A stretch of 19,461 bases of DNA from Candidatus Cloacimonadota bacterium (GTDB lineage: Bacteria; Hydrothermota; E44-bin80), in assembly GCA_004375785.1 (NCBI GenBank), contig SOKM01000088.1, forward strand, positions 1-19,461, given 5' to 3'. A program made the translations under genes and the position numbers. The notes beneath the pieces are model-generated. The model saw only the letters and a list, made by a program, of their open reading frames with translations, was not told the DNA's origin and ran no database searches. This document shows, piece after piece, positions 14,552 to 19,461 of the stretch (its first letter is position 1; every line of letters starts with the position of its first letter).

Positions 14552-17239
14552 ATGAAGCAAAAAACTTCTTACTTTACACTTCTTTTACTCCTTATTCTCT
14601 TAGTTTATTGCTTCCAGTTAAATGCTGGGATAACAGGAAAAATAACTGGAACAGTAAAGGATGAAAATACAGGGGAGCCGCTTCCGGGAGTGAATGTTAT
14701 GATAGAGGGAACAGTAATGGGTGCTGCAACAAATTTAAAAGGAATTTATGTTATTCTCAATATTCCTCCAGAAGAGTATTCCATTACTACCTCGATGATG
14801 GGATATCAGAGTAAAACAGTGACGAAAGTGAAAGTGAGAGCAGACCTGACAACCAGAATAAATTTCAATATCGCTCAAACCTTGATTCCTGTTGAGGGTA
14901 TTACCATTATTGACATACGACCAATAATTGAAAAAGACCTCACAGAGAGCAGGCATATAGTTGATGCCGATGAATCGAAACATATGCCAGTTGAAGCCAT
15001 TCAGGATGTTGTTGCTCAGCAGGCAGGTGTCATAGAGGGTCATATAAGAGGTGGTAGAGAGGGTGAGGTTATATATATGATGGATGGAGTCGCTATTGTT
15101 GACCCGCTTACAAACCGATTCGATTCATCAATACCGCAGTTTGGTGTTCAGGAAACAGCCGTCTATACAGGTGGTTTTTCAGCAGAATATGGAAACGCTC
15201 AATCCGGAGTGGTCAATATTGTAATGAAAGAAGGTGGAAAGTCACAGAGTGGTTCGATTTCCTATCAGACAAATGACTTTCGAGGTATGCAGGTCTTCCA
15301 CGATTATCTCGATTACGGTCATCAGGAATCGGCGAATAGATTAGATTTCGGGCTCGGGGGTCCGGAACCACTCACCACCTACCTGCTTCCCCTTATGAAT
15401 TTAAGTTTTCCTGGAAAAGGAGTACGGTATTACCTTGCAGGAGAAATGACAAATACACTTGGAAGATTTCCGCACGACGATGAGACTAAAAGAACATATC
15501 AGGGCAAGATCAGTTATATCCCTGCAACTTCAATCAAAATGGGTTTTGGAATGCTCAAACATTCCAATGATTACCATTATTATGATGTGCGGTGGAAATA
15601 TATACTTGACCATCTACCGGATATCGAGAGAGATAGTGATAATTACTCCTTCTTCTTCAATCAGATGTTCGGCTCAAAGACCTATTATGAATTCAAGATA
15701 AGCAGGTATAAAACAAAAAGGCTATTAAATGTTTTTGAGGATGGGACATTTGACATCAATGGAGACGGTATAATAGATGATAGGGACAAGGATGGTATAG
15801 ACGATTTTGCTGACGAAAACCGTGATGAGAGCGTTGAAATAAACGGTGAAGAATCAGGCATATACTGGCCAGATTTAAGCCAGTATCCATTCACAAGGGC
15901 TCAGGATGTGAATAAGTTCTATAAAGATGGTTACTACAGAATTGCCTGGCAGGACGATGACAGGGAGACATGGACAGCAAGGCTGGACCTCACAAGTCAG
16001 GTTACAGAAGGTCATCAGATAAAGACCGGATTTGAAGGAAAATATTATGAACTCTTTTACTACAGAGCAGATATGGCTTCAGGAGGGAATGTCTATATGG
16101 ACAAATACAAAAATTACCCCCATTCGACAGCCTGCTATATTCAGGACAAGATGGAATTCGAAGGTATTATCGTCAATGCGGGTTTCAGATTTGATTACTT
16201 TAATGCGAAAACATCCTATCCGAAAGATAAATTGCACCCTGTTCCAGATTCACTTATTACTTCAGGAGGTGTGATAAAAGACCCTGTAGAGACAGACCCC
16301 AAATTCCAGCTCAGTCCGAGAATTGGGGTATCCCACCCAATTACAGAGAGGGATGTTCTCCACTTTACTTATGGGCACTATTTCCAGACACCCCCCCTCT
16401 ATATTCTTTACAGAAATGGAAATTACGATTTTTCCGGAGCTTTTCCAATGGTCGGTAATCCCAATATTGACCAGGAAAAGACAGTCTCTTACGAAACAGG
16501 TGTGAAACATGCTATCACCAACTATGCTGTAATAGATGTAACGGGTTTCTATAAGGACATTTCGGGTTTGACCGATACAGAATCAATTTACTACACTGCA
16601 GCAAACTATTATACAATATATAGAAACACGGATTATGGAAATGTAAGGGGTATTGAAGTAACCTTCTGGAAAAGACCCGAGGGACTATTCAGTTACTGGT
16701 CCGGGAGTATTCATTACACATATTCTGTAGCAAAAGGAAAGAGTTCTACGACAAGGCAAAACTATGATTACGTCTGGGCGGGATATGTTGTTCCAACAAG
16801 AGAATATCCCCTTGACTGGGACCAGCCCCACACACTTAATGTGAATGTCGACTTTCGTGTTCCACGAGATGAGGCACTTTTTGGCATTCGTTTCCTGAAC
16901 AACTTTGGTTTTAATATAATTACAAACTATGGTAGTGGACTGCCATGGACACCTCCTTCCAGAACAAGAATTCAGTTAATAAATGCCGAGCGAAGACCCT
17001 GGACCCTTTCGACGAATGTAAAAATAAACAAGGATTTCACTATCTTTAACAAGTTCTCTCTCTCATTTATGACCTATATCTATAATCTCTTTAATAGAAG
17101 CAACCTTCAGGACATAGCGAATGCAGAATGGTATAAAACATTTGGTGACCCAGAGGGTCAGTATAAGGATGAAACCGTATGGTCTGAAGGAAGGTTAATA
17201 AGATTGGGCGTTGAACTCAACTGGATGCTTGGAAAATAG
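14552..17239 (+). CDS. TonB-dependent receptor with carboxypeptidase-regulatory-like domain (copy 2)
   Basis: An 895-residue outer-membrane receptor, paralogous to the product of 7324-10284. Signal peptide 1-25 (..FQLNA). The regulatory-like beta sandwich (GTVKDENTGEPLPGVNV, MMGYQS) is followed by VEGITIID, in the position of the other copy's TonB-box-like stretch. The plug includes GHIRGGREGEVIYMMDGV and GGFSAEYGNAQSGVVNIV. A dockerin/EF-hand-like loop starts at D401 (D-I-N-G-D-G-I-I-D-D-R-D) and continues as DKDGIDDFAD to about 425, inside the barrel region. The C-terminus is LGVELNWMLGK, lacking the terminal Phe. ATG 14552 is chosen because GGAGGG (14542-14547) is just upstream and a good signal peptide follows; an in-frame GTG at 14474 would bury the signal behind 26 polar residues. 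Substrate unknown. Confidence 0.92.
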   Translation: MKQKTSYFTLLLLLILLVYCFQLNAGITGKITGTVKDENTGEPLPGVNVMIEGTVMGAATNLKGIYVILNIPPEEYSITTSMMGYQSKTVTKVKVRADLTTRINFNIAQTLIPVEGITIIDIRPIIEKDLTESRHIVDADESKHMPVEAIQDVVAQQAGVIEGHIRGGREGEVIYMMDGVAIVDPLTNRFDSSIPQFGVQETAVYTGGFSAEYGNAQSGVVNIVMKEGGKSQSGSISYQTNDFRGMQVFHDYLDYGHQESANRLDFGLGGPEPLTTYLLPLMNLSFPGKGVRYYLAGEMTNTLGRFPHDDETKRTYQGKISYIPATSIKMGFGMLKHSNDYHYYDVRWKYILDHLPDIERDSDNYSFFFNQMFGSKTYYEFKISRYKTKRLLNVFEDGTFDINGDGIIDDRDKDGIDDFADENRDESVEINGEESGIYWPDLSQYPFTRAQDVNKFYKDGYYRIAWQDDDRETWTARLDLTSQVTEGHQIKTGFEGKYYELFYYRADMASGGNVYMDKYKNYPHSTACYIQDKMEFEGIIVNAGFRFDYFNAKTSYPKDKLHPVPDSLITSGGVIKDPVETDPKFQLSPRIGVSHPITERDVLHFTYGHYFQTPPLYILYRNGNYDFSGAFPMVGNPNIDQEKTVSYETGVKHAITNYAVIDVTGFYKDISGLTDTESIYYTAANYYTIYRNTDYGNVRGIEVTFWKRPEGLFSYWSGSIHYTYSVAKGKSSTTRQNYDYVWAGYVVPTREYPLDWDQPHTLNVNVDFRVPRDEALFGIRFLNNFGFNIITNYGSGLPWTPPSRTRIQLINAERRPWTLSTNVKINKDFTIFNKFSLSFMTYIYNLFNRSNLQDIANAEWYKTFGDPEGQYKDETVWSEGRLIRLGVELNWMLGK

Positions 17240-17248
17240 AAGGAACAT

Positions 17249-17281
17249 AATCTGTGTAATCTAACAAAAATCTGTGTAATC
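17249..17281. repeat. Direct repeat AATCTGTGTAATC, two copies
   Basis: AATCTGTGTAATC occurs exactly at 17249-17261 and 17269-17281, a 20-bp period. The core AATCTGTGT is shared with the tandem repeat at 706-725. It occupies most of the gap between the receptor and its secreted partner. Confidence 0.7.
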
Positions 17282-17290
17282 ATGTATAAT
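17261..17290 (+). promoter_or_regulatory. Possible internal promoter before the second secreted protein
   Basis: A perfect TATAAT (17285-17290) follows CTAACA (17261-17266, four of six) at 18 bp. The -35 lies in the spacer between the two AATCTGTGTAATC copies. It would start RNA near 17297, about 17 bases before the gene, leaving room for the AGGAGG at 17303-17308. It could uncouple the secreted protein from the receptor, or be chance in AT-rich DNA. Confidence 0.35.
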
Positions 17291-17313
17291 AAACATTATA
17301 CCAGGAGGCTGAT

Positions 17314-19452
17314 ATGCGTAAGTTTAACATAACAATATATATCCTTTTCGTGTTTTCTCTGGTGCTCTTAATCACTACTTCTCTTGGAAGGGTAAAAGAC
17401 TTGCATCAGGAAAACGGCTCTCCAGGTTCACGAGCACGACCACCCCAGGATTATAAATCACATACAGTCGGCGATGTATGGAGCATGCAATCCAACTTTG
17501 GAAACTATGGAGACCCCGATGCTGGAGCCAATGGTAGACCTTCTTATGATTGGCCAGGCGGAACACAGAACTACTATCAATGGGAAGGAAGACTCTGGCT
17601 CGGCGTTGCTGTTGGTGCTGACACACTCGTAAGCCATGCTGATTTCGGAAATTACGAATGGTCTCCGAGCGAAGAAGAGCCATCAGGATGGGGATTCGTT
17701 GGTAAAGGTGGAACCTCGATGTGGGATATAAATGCAGTCTACGACGACTGGGACCCCGCCCTGAATTCTGGAAGAGCAATAGGTATCAAGGTTTTTTCAA
17801 AAGCAATGTCCTGGTCGGTTGACAAATATAATAATTTCTTTGCTTACGAATATAAGATTGTTTATATGAAGGACAGTTCAGATATATCATCAGCACCGGA
17901 TGTTTTAGAAGGCGTCTATGTCTCCTGGTGCTGGGATGCAGATATTTCCAATGAGGATGCTACGGACTGTAATATAGATGACCTTGTGGCGTTTGATGGA
18001 TGGACAAATGGGGAGTGGGCAAATTTTACCACAGTCCCTATCCCTTCTGATAACTACACAATTCTTCCTGATACAACAATCGATGAGCCAGATGGCATTC
18101 CCGACCAGTACACAATTTTTGGTGATGAGTTCGATGAGATAACGCTCAATGGCGATACTATTATCCTCCCAAGAACAATGTCTTACTTATTTGATGGAGA
18201 CGACCCTACATCTCCTGAGAACGATGAAGGAGAGAATGGGGCATGCGCAGGTTACATTGGTGGAAGAATAATCTATGCACCACCAACCCCTTCTGACTCC
18301 ATCTTTATAGGGACCAATGGAGATTCTTGCAGAATCATCAGGGCTTATTCCCATCAATGGTGGAACTGGGAGAATGACCCTGGAACAGATGTAACCAAAT
18401 ATCAGTATATGACTGCGACTCATTCAATGAGTCTCGGACATAGATTTATGCCCCATCCTTTTGATATTGGTGCTCCAACCTTTGACTACAGATTTCTTCT
18501 AACTATCGGACCTCTTACTATTGCAGATGGAGATACTATAGAACTTGTTTTTGCATCAGGTCTTGGACAGGGTCTTAATGGGGGTGTGGATGAATACTGG
18601 AAAAGGGGCTACCTACCAGGAATAAGACAGGTTATGGATTATGCCCTGAAGGCATACTATATGGGCTCGATGAAAAGTGACCCTGCACATCCAAGTGCAC
18701 CGAGCGAGGATGCACACTGGTTGATTCCTGTTCCTCCAGAGGTTCCAAATTTGAATTACAGCGCAGGTAATGGTGTCATAAACCTGATATGGGATGATAT
18801 TGCAGAGAAAACACCCGACCCCATGGATGGGATAATGGATTTCAGGGGTTATCGTATCTATAGAAGCAAATTCCGTGTTGGAAATTGGGAGATGGCTGCT
18901 GAGTTTGGCTCTACAGACACTGTTTTGCCCGGTTATGTTCACACATATACGGATTCAACAGCAGACCCGGGTTATCCCTATTACTATTGTGTAACAGCCT
19001 TCGATGCGGGGAGAGACTCAACCCCTGAAAAACCGGCTATCCCATCATTAGAAAGTGGAAGAACAAACTATAAAAAAGACCCTAATGGTGCAGAGGTTCC
19101 GGTGTTCATTCCCACACAAATGTCTCAGGATGTAAAGAAAATCAAGGTTGTTCCAAATCCGTACATTGGCTCAGCAAGATGGGAGAGACAGTACGAAGGT
19201 GAATTTGTATCAGGCAACAAGATAGAGTTTATAAACCTTCCTTCTCCTTGTAAGGTTCTTATCTATACGTTAAGCGGTGACCTCGTTCAGGAAATCTCAC
19301 ATTCTAACCCTAACGGAACCTGTTACTGGAATCTCAAGTCAAGAAACGATAGGAATGTCGTAAGCGGACTCTATATATACAAGGTTGAACAATTTGATAA
19401 TAATGGTAATTATATTGACAGTAAGGTTGGAAAATTTTTAATCCTCAGGTAG
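17314..19452 (+). CDS. Secreted FnIII protein with T9SS-like C-terminal domain (copy 2)
   Basis: A 712-residue exported protein with an N-terminal hydrophobic segment (about 6-25). It shares the plan of the product of 10316-13297: an N-terminal domain (NFGNYGDPD, DWPGGTQNYYQWEGRLWLGVA), an FnIII-like domain at about 476-565 (GVINLIWDDIAEKT, GYRIYRSK, YPYYYCVTAFDAG), and a C-terminal domain from about 605 (IKVVPNPYI, EFINLPSPCKVLIYTLSGDL, SGLYIYKV, KVGKFLILR). It lacks most of the long region that lies between FnIII and the C-terminal domain in copy 1, which explains the shorter length. The middle is rich in Asp, Trp and Tyr, including runs such as DGDDPTSPENDEGE. AGGAGG is 5 bases upstream. 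It follows the second receptor by 74 bp. The stop lies 9 bases before the window end. No enzyme motif is seen. Confidence 0.86.
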   Translation: MRKFNITIYILFVFSLVLLITTSLGRVKDLHQENGSPGSRARPPQDYKSHTVGDVWSMQSNFGNYGDPDAGANGRPSYDWPGGTQNYYQWEGRLWLGVAVGADTLVSHADFGNYEWSPSEEEPSGWGFVGKGGTSMWDINAVYDDWDPALNSGRAIGIKVFSKAMSWSVDKYNNFFAYEYKIVYMKDSSDISSAPDVLEGVYVSWCWDADISNEDATDCNIDDLVAFDGWTNGEWANFTTVPIPSDNYTILPDTTIDEPDGIPDQYTIFGDEFDEITLNGDTIILPRTMSYLFDGDDPTSPENDEGENGACAGYIGGRIIYAPPTPSDSIFIGTNGDSCRIIRAYSHQWWNWENDPGTDVTKYQYMTATHSMSLGHRFMPHPFDIGAPTFDYRFLLTIGPLTIADGDTIELVFASGLGQGLNGGVDEYWKRGYLPGIRQVMDYALKAYYMGSMKSDPAHPSAPSEDAHWLIPVPPEVPNLNYSAGNGVINLIWDDIAEKTPDPMDGIMDFRGYRIYRSKFRVGNWEMAAEFGSTDTVLPGYVHTYTDSTADPGYPYYYCVTAFDAGRDSTPEKPAIPSLESGRTNYKKDPNGAEVPVFIPTQMSQDVKKIKVVPNPYIGSARWERQYEGEFVSGNKIEFINLPSPCKVLIYTLSGDLVQEISHSNPNGTCYWNLKSRNDRNVVSGLYIYKVEQFDNNGNYIDSKVGKFLILR

Positions 19453-19461
19453 CCGCAGGCT

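Overview
The window looks like a chromosomal segment of an AT-rich, diderm (Gram-negative-type) bacterium. The evidence is two TonB-dependent receptors, a PorV/PorQ-family outer-membrane protein, and three large secreted proteins with C-terminal type IX secretion (T9SS)-like sorting domains. That combination is typical of the Bacteroidetes/Chlorobi/Fibrobacteres side of the tree and of uncultured candidate phyla such as WOR-3, Cloacimonadota or Marinimicrobia. I cannot place it more precisely: there is no rRNA or ribosomal marker here, and no T9SS core gene (SprA, PorK, PorL, PorM or PorN).

Region 1 (1-1920, minus strand) is a two-gene unit: a CDP-glycerol glycerophosphotransferase-like enzyme followed by rex, the NADH/NAD+-sensing repressor, which runs off the window edge. 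A near-consensus sigma70 promoter (1867-1895) sits 5 bp from an 18-bp palindrome (1901-1918) that fits both the Rex operator and the CRP-family site. The proposed start codon lies almost on the expected transcription start.

Region 2 (about 1920-2290) has no credible gene. It is a patchwork of short tandem repeats with periods of about 23, 9, 8, 7 and 7 bp, plus a dispersed-repeat-like element. A second promoter (2299-2327) then drives a DUF2723/TMEM260-like membrane glycosyltransferase (2335-4059), again with an apparently leaderless start.

Region 3 (4081-14405) is a probable operon. It has a promoter-like site, a leader with a perfect Shine-Dalgarno sequence and a 16-codon ORF, then a 1009-residue secreted protein with two Ig-like plus alpha/beta modules, a TonB-dependent receptor, a large FnIII-containing secreted protein, and a PorV/PorQ-family protein. 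It ends at a clear intrinsic terminator.

Region 4 (14419-19452) restarts from a strong promoter and holds a second, diverged copy of the receptor plus secreted-protein pair. The order receptor, secreted FnIII/sorting-domain protein, PorV-like protein, then receptor and secreted protein again, suggests a recurring outer-membrane cassette. By inference, the secreted partner may act with its receptor as SusD does with SusC, and the PorV-like protein may deliver or anchor the sorting-domain proteins. The glycosyltransferase next door and the Thr-rich stretches in one cargo protein raise the possibility of cargo O-glycosylation. These system-level roles are inference; the domain assignments come from sequence motifs read by eye, without database searches.
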